Positions 34,376 through 41,404 of a stretch of DNA of 41,512 bases are shown here, one piece after another. The stretch spans positions 1-41,512 of the forward strand of contig JAGXRB010000260.1 in NCBI GenBank assembly GCA_018336075.1, read 5' to 3'. A program made the position numbers and the translations under genes. Position 1 is the stretch's first letter. Each line of letters opens with the position of its first letter. This DNA is from Bacteroidota bacterium. GTDB taxonomy: Bacteria > Bacteroidota > Bacteroidia > Bacteroidales > F082. The notes under the pieces were generated by a model that did no database searches, had not been told where the DNA came from, and saw nothing but the letters and a program-made list of their open reading frames with translations.

Positions 34376-34443
34376 ATTGGTTGATTTAAATTTATTTTTT
34401 TTCACTGAAAGAAGAGATTGTTTTACCTAAACATTTAATTAAC

Positions 34444-34479
34444 AATGCATTCCACTAACCGGAATTAGCGGAATGCATC
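34444..34479 (-). terminator. Terminator after 110-aa membrane protein gene
   Basis: ATGCATTCCACTAA / TTAGCGGAATGCAT: a 14-bp stem with one wobble and a short loop, just after the stop at 34495 on the minus strand. It ends the ytxH operon. Confidence 0.7.
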
Positions 34480-34494
34480 TGTTCAGCATTTTTA

Positions 34495-34827
34495 TCAAAC
34501 CAACAGGATAATCAAAATGATGATCAGCAAAAGTGTGCCTGTACCAATATAAATAGCACCATTGTTATTGCGTAGGTCCTTCTTTATGGTTTTCAGTTCA
34601 TTCTTAAGTTCGCGTTTTTCAAGCATCGTTAGATTGGACTTGTCCATATCGCGAATTTCTTCAACGCGAAGATTGAGTATTTTGACGTCCTCAGCACTGA
34701 GTGTGTTTTCGGTGCTTGCAGTTGCTGTGTTTTTCTCTGACTTCTTCAGCTCTGAGGCAGATGCAGTTGAAAGAGAAATGAACATTGCGAGCATCAGCAG
34801 AATGGATAATAAATTGATTTTTTTCAT
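34495..34827 (-). CDS. Small exported protein with C-terminal TM helix
   Basis: 110 residues. Signal peptide (MKKINLLSILLMLAMFISLST, cleavage near ASAS), a short acidic/basic helical part (SAEDVKILNLRVEEIRDMDKSNLTMLEKRELKNELKTIKKDLR) and a terminal TM helix (AIYIGTGTLLLIIILIILLV). Similar tiny proteins with an IRDMDKSNLT-like core are common in Bacteroidota stress clusters; their role is unknown. It is probably a tail-anchored periplasmic helix. The gene lies 126 bp after the lipoprotein gene at 34954 and is likely the last gene of the ytxH operon. Confidence 0.75.
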   Translation of the reverse strand: MKKINLLSILLMLAMFISLSTASASELKKSEKNTATASTENTLSAEDVKILNLRVEEIRDMDKSNLTMLEKRELKNELKTIKKDLRNNNGAIYIGTGTLLLIIILIILLV

Positions 34828-34953
34828 TGTGTAAAAATTAAATTAAAATTTTGATAAAAAGAATATTTTACTATTTCAAGGCATAGTTGCCTTTTGTGTA
34901 ATTGCGACAAATTGCGAACTAATCCATCAACCCAGAGTTTTAGGATTGATTCG

Positions 34954-35397
34954 TTAAAAGTCGCTGGTAGTAAGTACAACTGGTGAATAAGGGTATTGCA
35001 CACTTGCATCATCTTCAGCGGTTATAAAAATCTTTGAAGGTTTAAAAGATGTGATTGTTTCAAAACTTGCCTTTAGTTTTTTTGACATGAAGCCAGTACC
35101 GCTTACAATCTGACCTATATTTTTCGTTGACTTATTGTCAGAAACCAACCAAACAACATAAGCTGATTTTGGAGGTGAAAGTTGCGTTGATTCAGCCAGA
35201 TTTGAAATGCTGAGACTGATCTTGTAATTGTTATTTTTGTCTTGAGTAACTTTTACTGCGCCTTTGGCAGCAGGCACTACAGAGGATGATAAAAAGTTTG
35301 CTCTTGTTGCACACGAACTCATTGCAAATATCAGCGCTGCTACAGAGCAGATTATGCCGATGTTTTTAAGGTTTTTAATCCATTCTTTTGTTTTCAT
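34954..35397 (-). CDS. Hypothetical lipoprotein with RskA-like C-terminal pattern
   Basis: 147 residues. Lipobox at about 25-30 (FAMSSCATRANF). The mature part is a beta-rich domain: KVTQDKNNNYKISLSISNL, YVVWLVSDNKSTKNIGQI, LKASFETITSFKPSKIFITAEDD and PYSPVVLTTSD. The YxVWLV and IFITxExD elements resemble the periplasmic domain of anti-sigma factors of the RskA type, but there is no cytoplasmic anti-sigma part. I treat it as a small envelope lipoprotein of unknown function. It starts 17 bp after the gene at 35415, in the ytxH operon. Confidence 0.6.
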   Translation of the reverse strand: MKTKEWIKNLKNIGIICSVAALIFAMSSCATRANFLSSSVVPAAKGAVKVTQDKNNNYKISLSISNLAESTQLSPPKSAYVVWLVSDNKSTKNIGQIVSGTGFMSKKLKASFETITSFKPSKIFITAEDDASVQYPYSPVVLTTSDF

Positions 35398-35414
35398 GGT
35401 GTAAGGTTTAATTG

Positions 35415-35867
35415 TTAATTATTTTTGATTTCGACCATTGTAAAATATGTTTCATTGAAATTGTATATATCATTTTTAAGAATTCTGTTCATTGTATCCA
35501 ATGCAGCATTTATAGTGAGATTTCTATTATGGGGCAAAGCATTAAATTCTGCTTTTGTGGGTTCCAGATTGCTTAGAATCATTGCAAATATTGCTGTATT
35601 GATAAGACCTTCTTTTTCTATTTTCTGCAATAATCCACTTATTGCAAGCTGATTTGATGCTATTTCAAGTTCAATTGCCTGATAGTTTTTAAATATTTCA
35701 TAGAGTGAATCAAGTTCGATTTCTGTTGAAACCGACTCCATTGTTTTCAGTCCGGTTTTTTGAACCAGATGAGGTGTTATGCTATTGTTTGTCAATTGAA
35801 TACAACCGCTAAGAAACAGCATAACTACAAGAACTCCCATCCATAGTTTTAGCACCCTGGTTTTCAT
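35415..35867 (-). CDS. Hypothetical lipoprotein, 150 aa
   Basis: Lipobox at residues about 17-22 (MLFLSGCIQLTN). The mature part is mainly helical (LDSLYEIFKNYQAIELEIASNQLAISGLLQKIE, INTAIFAMILSNLEPTKAEF, LNAALDTMNRILKN-like end), with no domain I recognise. Same-strand neighbours are the ytxH gene 72 bp upstream and the lipoprotein gene 17 bp downstream, so it belongs to an operon controlled by promoter copy 7. Confidence 0.65.
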   Translation of the reverse strand: MKTRVLKLWMGVLVVMLFLSGCIQLTNNSITPHLVQKTGLKTMESVSTEIELDSLYEIFKNYQAIELEIASNQLAISGLLQKIEKEGLINTAIFAMILSNLEPTKAEFNALPHNRNLTINAALDTMNRILKNDIYNFNETYFTMVEIKNN

Positions 35868-35939
35868 TTTAAATTGTTTTAGGTTTCTCCGCTATATGTA
35901 TTCTGTATTAAGTTTTGATTACATTCTATGCACATTTAA

Positions 35940-36209
35940 TCAATCATCAACTCGCTGGGGTTCTTCCCAATTCCCAATTTCAGATTCCAAATCCGGAATT
36001 GTTTTTTCATCGCATGCCCGATAATTAAGCAAATCAGTTTTGATGTATTTGGTAAAACGGTTTATTTTTTTTCGTAGTTTTTTACCTTTTGACGGGGCGT
36101 AAAGTATGCCTAAGGCAGCACCTGTGACTGCACCTGCTATCATTGCAAATGCGATGTTTGAAAACTCTTTTGACTTTTTCACTTTCTTTAATTTATCAGT
36201 ATTCTTCAT
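35940..36209 (-). CDS. YtxH domain protein, first gene of operon
   Basis: Up to 89 residues. The YtxH helix IAFAMIAGAVTGAALGILYAPSKGKKLRKKI is clear, followed by an acidic C-terminus (DEKTIPDLESEIGNWEEPQRVDD). The start is uncertain: the -7 element at 36214-36221 lies only 5 nt before the ATG at 36209, which would make a leaderless mRNA. A GTG at 36182 would give the leader of about 30 nt seen with four other copies of this promoter, and the ATG at 36143 would still keep the core. It heads a set of small envelope genes extending to 34495. Confidence 0.85.
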   Translation of the reverse strand: MKNTDKLKKVKKSKEFSNIAFAMIAGAVTGAALGILYAPSKGKKLRKKINRFTKYIKTDLLNYRACDEKTIPDLESEIGNWEEPQRVDD

Positions 36210-36213
36210 GCAG

Positions 36214-36278
36214 CAAAGATGCTGCTAAACTGATGCAAAAGCATTACACAATGATGTAATAAACTTATATATTTCACA
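36214..36278 (-). promoter_or_regulatory. Composite 21-bp-repeat promoter, copy 7 (ytxH operon)
   Basis: TGTGAAA (36278-36272), 2 nt, TATAA (36269-36265), 16 nt, TGTAA (36248-36244), 22 nt, CATCTTTG (36221-36214). One substitution in the distal box. Confidence 0.85.
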
Positions 36279-36370
36279 GTTTTTGTGTTATGATAAACAT
36301 TGTTTTGAAATGACAGATTGCAATATGTTTATATTGACTGTGAAGGCGATTTCGAATCAAATAAAAACAA

Positions 36371-36412
36371 TCCTGCCCAACCAAAAACCAGCGGATTTAA
36401 GGATGGGCAGGA
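36371..36412 (-). terminator. Terminator of cupin gene
   Basis: The stem TCCTGCCCA / TGGGCAGGA is followed by TTGTTTTTATTTG on the minus strand. It lies about 80 bp after the stop at 36491. Confidence 0.8.
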
Positions 36413-36490
36413 CTATATTCTAACCAAAGAACATTTTCTTCTATGTCATTGTATAAGTTCTTTTATATCATAATTATTTCAGACTATTGA

Positions 36491-36844
36491 TCAAATATCA
36501 TAGCCGCTTTTAATTATTGTAGAAACCATTTTAAATTGCTCATTGGCATTGAAATTATGCTTTGAATGCGCTGGGATAATAATGCCATCACCAAGATTCA
36601 GTCTGTACTGTTGTGAATTGATATGAAGTTCGGCTTTTCCATCGATGATTTGAATAAAAGTATCAAAAGGTGAAATTTTTTCAGCCATTTCTTCGCCAGC
36701 ATCAAAAGAGGAAACAGTTACATTGCCTGTAGTTTTCTTTATGATTGTTTTGCTAACCACCGCGTTAGGCATATATTGGATTATTTCGACGATGATATGG
36801 GCTACCGATTTTTCCATTTCAGGGCTTTCTTTTAAGTTTTTCAT
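36491..36844 (-). CDS. Cupin domain protein with altered metal site
   Basis: 117 residues, cytoplasmic, single cupin barrel. Motif 1 region reads VSSFDAGEEMAEKISPFDTFIQIIDGKAELHI, where the usual histidine-containing G-x(5)-H-x-H is replaced by acidic and lysine residues; motif 2 keeps LNLGDGIIIPAHSKHNFNA with one histidine pair. Metal binding is therefore doubtful, and the protein may bind a ligand or act as a regulator. It is a single-gene unit: promoter copy 8 lies about 126 nt upstream and a terminator follows at 36371. Confidence 0.85.
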   Translation of the reverse strand: MKNLKESPEMEKSVAHIIVEIIQYMPNAVVSKTIIKKTTGNVTVSSFDAGEEMAEKISPFDTFIQIIDGKAELHINSQQYRLNLGDGIIIPAHSKHNFNANEQFKMVSTIIKSGYDI

Positions 36845-36973
36845 GCTATTTTGTTTTATCCAGTATTGTTTCGTATCAATAATTCTTCGGCTTTAAACTG
36901 AGATCCAATTCCTCAAGGTCACAAAATTAAAAGCCCTATAAAATGGCAACTTTTCAAGTAAATTTATTGATTA

Positions 36974-37038
36974 CAAAGTTCTTATAATTCAATGTGGAAA
37001 GCCTTACACTTAATCTGGAAAAGATTACAAGTATCACA
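36974..37038 (-). promoter_or_regulatory. Composite 21-bp-repeat promoter, copy 8 (cupin)
   Basis: TGTGATA (37038-37032, 6/7), 2 nt, TGTAA (37029-37025), 16 nt, TGTAA (37008-37004), 22 nt, GAACTTTG (36981-36974). The upstream box overlaps the stop codon of the AraC gene at 37034, so the operator is partly inside that gene's end. Confidence 0.85.
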
Positions 37039-37594
37039 GGTTTTCAAGGTTTCCCAGTCTTTTTTGTTTGAGCTGTTTGTAAAACGAAGGGGTGAGCCCG
37101 GTTACTTTCTTAAACTGGTTTGACAGGTGCGCCACACTACTGTATTGCATTCGGTAAGAGATTTCGGTGAGTGTGAGTTCGTCATACAAGAGTAGTTCTT
37201 TTACTCTTTCAATTTTGTGATAAATGATGTACTGTTGTATAGTGATCCCTTTCACTTCTGAAAAGGTATTGGAAAGGTAAGTGTAATCGTGATTCAGTCT
37301 TTCGGCAATATGATCTGAGTAATTTATCTTGGGCAGCTCTTCGGAGTAGTGAACCATTTCGATAATCACTGCCTTGATCCTTTCTATCAGAATGTTTTTT
37401 TTATCATCGAGCAATTCAAGCCCGGATCTGGATAAATTTTCTTTGAGTTTTTGATGCTGTTCATTGTTTAAATTTTCAAAAATCTCAGCTTCGCCCAGGT
37501 CAACATTGATGTAATGAAGTCCAAGATTTTTCAACTCTTCCTTAACTACCATTTTGCAACGGAGGCTTACCATGTATTTAATGTAGAGTTTCAA
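37034..37594 (-). CDS. AraC-family regulator (copy 1)
   Basis: 186 residues. The first 45 residues form a beta-alpha-beta unit reminiscent of HMA/ferredoxin-like folds, with a single cysteine (VSLRCKMVVKEELKNLGLHYINVDLGEAEI). A central helical part follows (SGLELLDDKKNILIERIKAVIIEMVH), then a C-terminal AraC DNA-binding domain with two helix-turn-helix motifs: HIAERLNHDYTYLSNTFSEVKGITIQQYII and TEISYRMQYSSVAHLSNQFKKVTGLTPSFYKQL. No ligand cupin of the classical AraC type. It is a close paralogue of the protein at 40187. It ends on promoter copy 8 and is a candidate activator of the eight composite promoters. Confidence 0.9.
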   Translation of the reverse strand: MKLYIKYMVSLRCKMVVKEELKNLGLHYINVDLGEAEIFENLNNEQHQKLKENLSRSGLELLDDKKNILIERIKAVIIEMVHYSEELPKINYSDHIAERLNHDYTYLSNTFSEVKGITIQQYIIYHKIERVKELLLYDELTLTEISYRMQYSSVAHLSNQFKKVTGLTPSFYKQLKQKRLGNLENL

Positions 37595-37744
37595 ATTTCT
37601 TTCATTTTTTTTATAAAATTACTTCAAATATCGCTAATAGTCAAATATTTATGTATTACCCTAGTGTTGAATCAGTTCGCTCATTAAAAAAACCGATATG
37701 ATTCCATGCATTGTATCATCAGCATGTTTTTTACATAGGGGGCA

Positions 37745-38179
37745 TTACATTCTTTCCATGTACCAGTTCAACTGTTTTTCCATTTTGTTGTATTGCAGTT
37801 CTTTGTTAATGATTTTTTTTAATCGCAGAAATGAAGTCTCACTTTTTACGACGTAGTCGGTAGCTTTGTGGTGCATGCAGTTGACAGCCACCTCAATTTT
37901 GTCCTGGCCCGAAAGGATGATGACAGGTATTTCGGGATCGTATTCCTTAATTTTGTCAAGTGTTGCCAGTCCGTTCATGGCATTCTTGTTAACGCCATCG
38001 AGCAGGTAATCCAGGATAATGATATCAGGCTTGTTTTTGAGCATTTTAATGCATTGCTCTCCCGATTCATATGTTTCGATATCAAAATCTCCATTCTCAA
38101 TAAATTCGATTTCCAGTAATTTCAGAAAAACCGAGTCATCATCGACAAGGAATATCTTTACTGGTTGTTTCTGTCTCAT
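37745..38179 (-). CDS. Stand-alone response regulator (receiver domain)
   Basis: 144 residues consisting of one REC domain without an output domain: acidic pocket FLVDDDSVF, phosphorylated aspartate in IIILDYLLDG, the threonine/serine position VIILSGQD and the lysine in DYVVKSETSF. The C-terminus is a short helix (KMEKQLNWYMERM). The start overlaps the stop of the histidine kinase gene (ATGA), so the two are translationally coupled. It can accept phosphate from the kinase or its HPt domain and pass the signal by protein contact. Confidence 0.9.
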   Translation of the reverse strand: MRQKQPVKIFLVDDDSVFLKLLEIEFIENGDFDIETYESGEQCIKMLKNKPDIIILDYLLDGVNKNAMNGLATLDKIKEYDPEIPVIILSGQDKIEVAVNCMHHKATDYVVKSETSFLRLKKIINKELQYNKMEKQLNWYMERM

Positions 38180-40185
38180 GCTTGTTTATCTTTAATAGTG
38201 TTTAATTCAATTTCTAATTCTTTGCAGGATTGTTTTAGAACCTTCATAACTTGCCTGACCAATGGTTTAATTTCCTTAAGCTTTTTTTTCGTCCTTGCAT
38301 TTTCCTGAATTTCTTTTGCCATTTTCTCATAATCAGTGTCGATGCCCATGATTAGAAATGAAGGAATCAGTTTATGCACTGAAGCATACAAGCCATCCCA
38401 GTTCTTTTCAGCCAAACTCTCCTTCATTGCATTGATTAATGGCGGGGTTTGTGTGAGATAGAGTGAAATCATCTGCATTATCAAATCAGGATTTGATTTT
38501 GTACGTTGCTTTAAATATTCAAGATTGGTGTATTTGATATGAGGGACTTCTTCTTTTGCAACAGGAACAGGTTTAGTCAGTCCTTTGTGCTTGTTCTTTT
38601 TCAGAATACCAATTATTTTGCTGTAAAGCAGTCTTTCATCAATTGGTTTGGCAATATAATCAGTCATCCCGACAGCTTTACATTTTGAAAGATCGGCTGT
38701 AGTAACATCTGCAGTGATGGCAATGATTGGTATATTGAGTTTCAATTTCCTGCGGATATATTCTGTGGCTTCAAAGCCGTTCATTTCGGGCATTTGCAGG
38801 TCCATCAGGATAATATCATATGCATTTGTCATTAGTTTTTCGACTGCAATTTTCCCGTCGCTGACAATCTCGCTTTGGAAACCAAAATCATCAAGCAAAG
38901 TTTTCATAAGGAGCTGATTGAGGGGAATGTCTTCAGCCACCAGAACTTTTATGCTGTTCAGTTTTTTATCGAATTCCACATTTTCCATTTCTTCTTCCGG
39001 TTCTTCCGATGTTTTCATAAAATCAAGTACAAAACTAAAAGTTGAACCTTCACCAGGATTGCTTTCTGCTTTTACAGTACCCTTTTGATTTTCGACAAGT
39101 TGCTTAACAATGGCCAGGCCAAGACCAGTTCCGCCATACATGCGGGAAGTGCTGCTGGATGCTTGTTGGAAATTCTCGAAAATTTTTCCGATGGTTTCTT
39201 TTTGAATACCAATGCCTGTATCGGAAATTGCAAATTCGAGGGTTACCTTTTCTTCGTCCTCTTGCAAGATGCACACAGAAACAGAAATCTTGCCTTTCAC
39301 GGTAAATTTTACAGCATTACTTATTAAGTTAAGAATGATCTGATGCAAACGCACCGGATCACCCAACAGGATTTTTGGAATATTCTCGTCATATTCTTTC
39401 ACCAAAGTGAGGTTCTTTTCCTGAGTTTTTTGCTCAAATAAATGAAGCATTGCATCGATAGACAGAGAAAGACGGAATGGTATTTTTTCGAATACCATTT
39501 TCCCGGCTTCTACTTTTGCCAGATCAAGAATGTCGTTGATGAGCACGATAAGCGCGTCGCCACTCAGTTTAATGGCTGTCATGTATTCCTTTTGTTTTGC
39601 TGTTAAATCGGTTCTTAACAGTACTTTTGTGAATCCTATAATTGCATTCATAGGGCTTCTTATTTCATGGCTCATGTTAGATAAAAACTGCTGTTTTGCT
39701 TTTACAGCATCTTTTGCAATGCTTGTGGCACTTTCAGCTTTTGCCTTGGCCTCAATAGCCAGTTCTGTAGCCAGTTCAGCAAATATTTTCGCTTCTATAA
39801 GTTCTGTCGCAATTCTTTTCTGAACCGTAACATCCCTTGCCACAATCACAACGCCCAAAACTTTTCCATTATCGTTTTTATAGACCGAACCATTAAATAA
39901 AACATCAGTCAGTTTGCCGTCTACATGCCTCAATGTCAATGGGGAATCGACAACAGATCCGTTGGCAAACACCATCTGGTACACTTCTTTGGCCTTTTGA
40001 GGTTCAGTAAAATAATCGAAAAAATTTGTTCCCGTAAGATTTTCACGATCCAGGCCTGTTATATTAACTGTTGCCTGATTCATATCGGTAATTTTTCCAA
40101 GCGGACTGATGGTGACCAATGGATCAAGACTGGCTTCAATCAGCCTCCTGGCAAACAACGACTCTTGTTTTTTTAGGGTCTCCAT
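38176..40185 (-). CDS. Hybrid histidine kinase (PAS-HisKA-HATPase-REC-HPt)
   Basis: 669 residues from the ATG at 40185, which follows the AraC stop after one nucleotide (TAA-A-ATG); a frame from 40215 would overlap that gene. No TM segment, so cytoplasmic. Layout: PAS domain (about 12-130, ASLDPLVTISPLGKITDMN), an alanine-rich coiled coil, HisKA with the phospho-accepting histidine in LSNMSHEIRSPMNAIIGF, HATPase with N box LNLISNAVKFT, G1 DTGIGI and G2 GGTGLGLAIV, a receiver with IILMDLQMPEMNG, and a C-terminal HPt with the histidine in SVHKLIPSF. It can run a full phosphorelay alone. Coupled to the downstream receiver and next to the AraC regulator, so the three likely form one signalling operon. 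Confidence 0.95.
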   Translation of the reverse strand: METLKKQESLFARRLIEASLDPLVTISPLGKITDMNQATVNITGLDRENLTGTNFFDYFTEPQKAKEVYQMVFANGSVVDSPLTLRHVDGKLTDVLFNGSVYKNDNGKVLGVVIVARDVTVQKRIATELIEAKIFAELATELAIEAKAKAESATSIAKDAVKAKQQFLSNMSHEIRSPMNAIIGFTKVLLRTDLTAKQKEYMTAIKLSGDALIVLINDILDLAKVEAGKMVFEKIPFRLSLSIDAMLHLFEQKTQEKNLTLVKEYDENIPKILLGDPVRLHQIILNLISNAVKFTVKGKISVSVCILQEDEEKVTLEFAISDTGIGIQKETIGKIFENFQQASSSTSRMYGGTGLGLAIVKQLVENQKGTVKAESNPGEGSTFSFVLDFMKTSEEPEEEMENVEFDKKLNSIKVLVAEDIPLNQLLMKTLLDDFGFQSEIVSDGKIAVEKLMTNAYDIILMDLQMPEMNGFEATEYIRRKLKLNIPIIAITADVTTADLSKCKAVGMTDYIAKPIDERLLYSKIIGILKKNKHKGLTKPVPVAKEEVPHIKYTNLEYLKQRTKSNPDLIMQMISLYLTQTPPLINAMKESLAEKNWDGLYASVHKLIPSFLIMGIDTDYEKMAKEIQENARTKKKLKEIKPLVRQVMKVLKQSCKELEIELNTIKDKQA

Positions 40186-40186
40186 T

Positions 40187-40771
40187 TTAATGCTGTATTT
40201 TTCGATGATCTTCAATTCCTTCGATTTGATGACGGGTTTTTGTTTTCAAATTTTTAAAAACTGAAGGTGTCATTCCTGTGACTTTTTTGAATTGATTTGA
40301 TAAATGTGCGACACTGCTGTATTGCATCATATAGGATATCTCAGTGAGATTGAATTCCTGATACATCAACAGTTCTTTGATTTTCTCAATCTTGTGGATG
40401 ATTATAAATTGCTGGATGGTAATGCCTTTCATTTCTGAAAATATATTAGCCAGATAGGTATAGTCGTAGTTTAGTTTTTTGCTGATGTATTCAGAATAGT
40501 TTACTTTGGGTAACTCATCCGAAATATGAATCATTTCAATGATGGTGTTTTTTATTCTTTCTATTAACACAGATTTCTTGTCTTCCATCAGTTCCAGGCC
40601 TGAATTCAGCAGCGCCTTTTTAAGATGTTCTCGTTCAGCAAATGTAATATCTTCCATGATTTCAATCTCGCCGAGTTCGACAATAATGAAATGCAATCCC
40701 ATTTTTTTTAATTCTTCCTTCACAAGCATCTTGCAGCGAAGACTAACCATATATTTAATATAAAGTTTCAT
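40187..40771 (-). CDS. AraC-family regulator (copy 2)
   Basis: 194 residues, paralogous to the regulator at 37034. The N-termini are nearly identical (MKLYIKYMVSLRCKM then KEELK), including Cys13, and the C-terminal AraC domain keeps the pattern YTYLANIFSEMKGITIQQFIII and SYMMQYSSVAHLSNQFKKVTGMTPSVFKNL. The last residues are charged (HQIEGIEDHRKIQH). It precedes the hybrid kinase with a one-nucleotide gap, implying joint expression with the kinase and the receiver. Second candidate regulator for the composite promoters. Confidence 0.9.
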   Translation of the reverse strand: MKLYIKYMVSLRCKMLVKEELKKMGLHFIIVELGEIEIMEDITFAEREHLKKALLNSGLELMEDKKSVLIERIKNTIIEMIHISDELPKVNYSEYISKKLNYDYTYLANIFSEMKGITIQQFIIIHKIEKIKELLMYQEFNLTEISYMMQYSSVAHLSNQFKKVTGMTPSVFKNLKTKTRHQIEGIEDHRKIQH

Positions 40772-40914
40772 GTACTATTTTAGAATTGTTGTTCGGGGAA
40801 ACATATGCTTCGTTTATTCATATTTATTTTTTGATCTGCGCAACAAACCTCAAGCCGACGCATCCAATTATATTTTTAAATGTCAATATTCTTTAATCGC
40901 TTTAATGATAGAAT

Positions 40915-40962
40915 GGCAGGTGGCATCCCGATCGTTTTCAGGAAGCCATCTGCCTTTTTTTT
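40915..40962 (+). terminator. Orphan plus-strand terminator
   Basis: The stem GGCAGGTGGC (40915-40924) / GCCATCTGCC (40945-40954) with a 20-nt loop is followed by eight T on the plus strand. No plus-strand gene lies upstream, and the minus strand lacks a T-run, so it may end a small RNA from the 40772-40914 gap or an antisense transcript. Confidence 0.65.
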
Positions 40963-41069
40963 ACTTTTACAACGGAATAAACAGAAAATGATATTTCATT
41001 TCATAATACTAATTTCTTGTATCGTAATTTCAAATAATTGAAATTATTTGAATTCAGTTTTCAATGAAC

Positions 41070-41285
41070 TCAGTTTGATTTTCTGGAAGACTGCCACAAA
41101 ATTACTGCGCCCAAACCTATAGTAAGAACTCCGACTATGGGCGACCAGCTGAAGGTATTTGGCTTATCTCTGGTGATTTCAAGAGCGCCAATATCAACAA
41201 CCTTTTCCTTGGTAAAAAATTTGAATGTTGTAAAAATGGTCAAAAGGATGCCAATTGCAATTATTATGATTCCGGTTGTTTTCAT
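41070..41285 (-). CDS. Small two-helix membrane protein, 71 aa
   Basis: 71 residues: helix 1 at about 4-22 (GIIIIAIGILLTIFTTF), a hydrophilic loop KEKVVDIGALEITRDKPNTFSW, helix 2 at about 48-65 (PIVGVLTIGLGAVILW) and a short tail QSSRKSN. Function unknown. The loop sequence EITRDKP is seen in other small membrane proteins near Bacteroidota stress genes as far as I recall, but I cannot verify. Single gene; nothing recognisable in front except AT-rich sequence. Confidence 0.65.
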   Translation of the reverse strand: MKTTGIIIIAIGILLTIFTTFKFFTKEKVVDIGALEITRDKPNTFSWSPIVGVLTIGLGAVILWQSSRKSN

Positions 41286-41404
41286 CTGTTAGTATTATTT
41301 AATTTATTTCATTTAATTGTGAAAAAAGCTCTTTTGTGTCATTTTTAATGAGAATCAATCAAGCGTTTCATGTTTCTCAAAGACTGATTTATGAGAGCTA
41401 ATGA

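Noticed and set aside
40770-40991. Plus-strand 73-codon frame next to the AraC gene
   Set aside because: The translation looks random and runs through the terminator hairpin at 40915.
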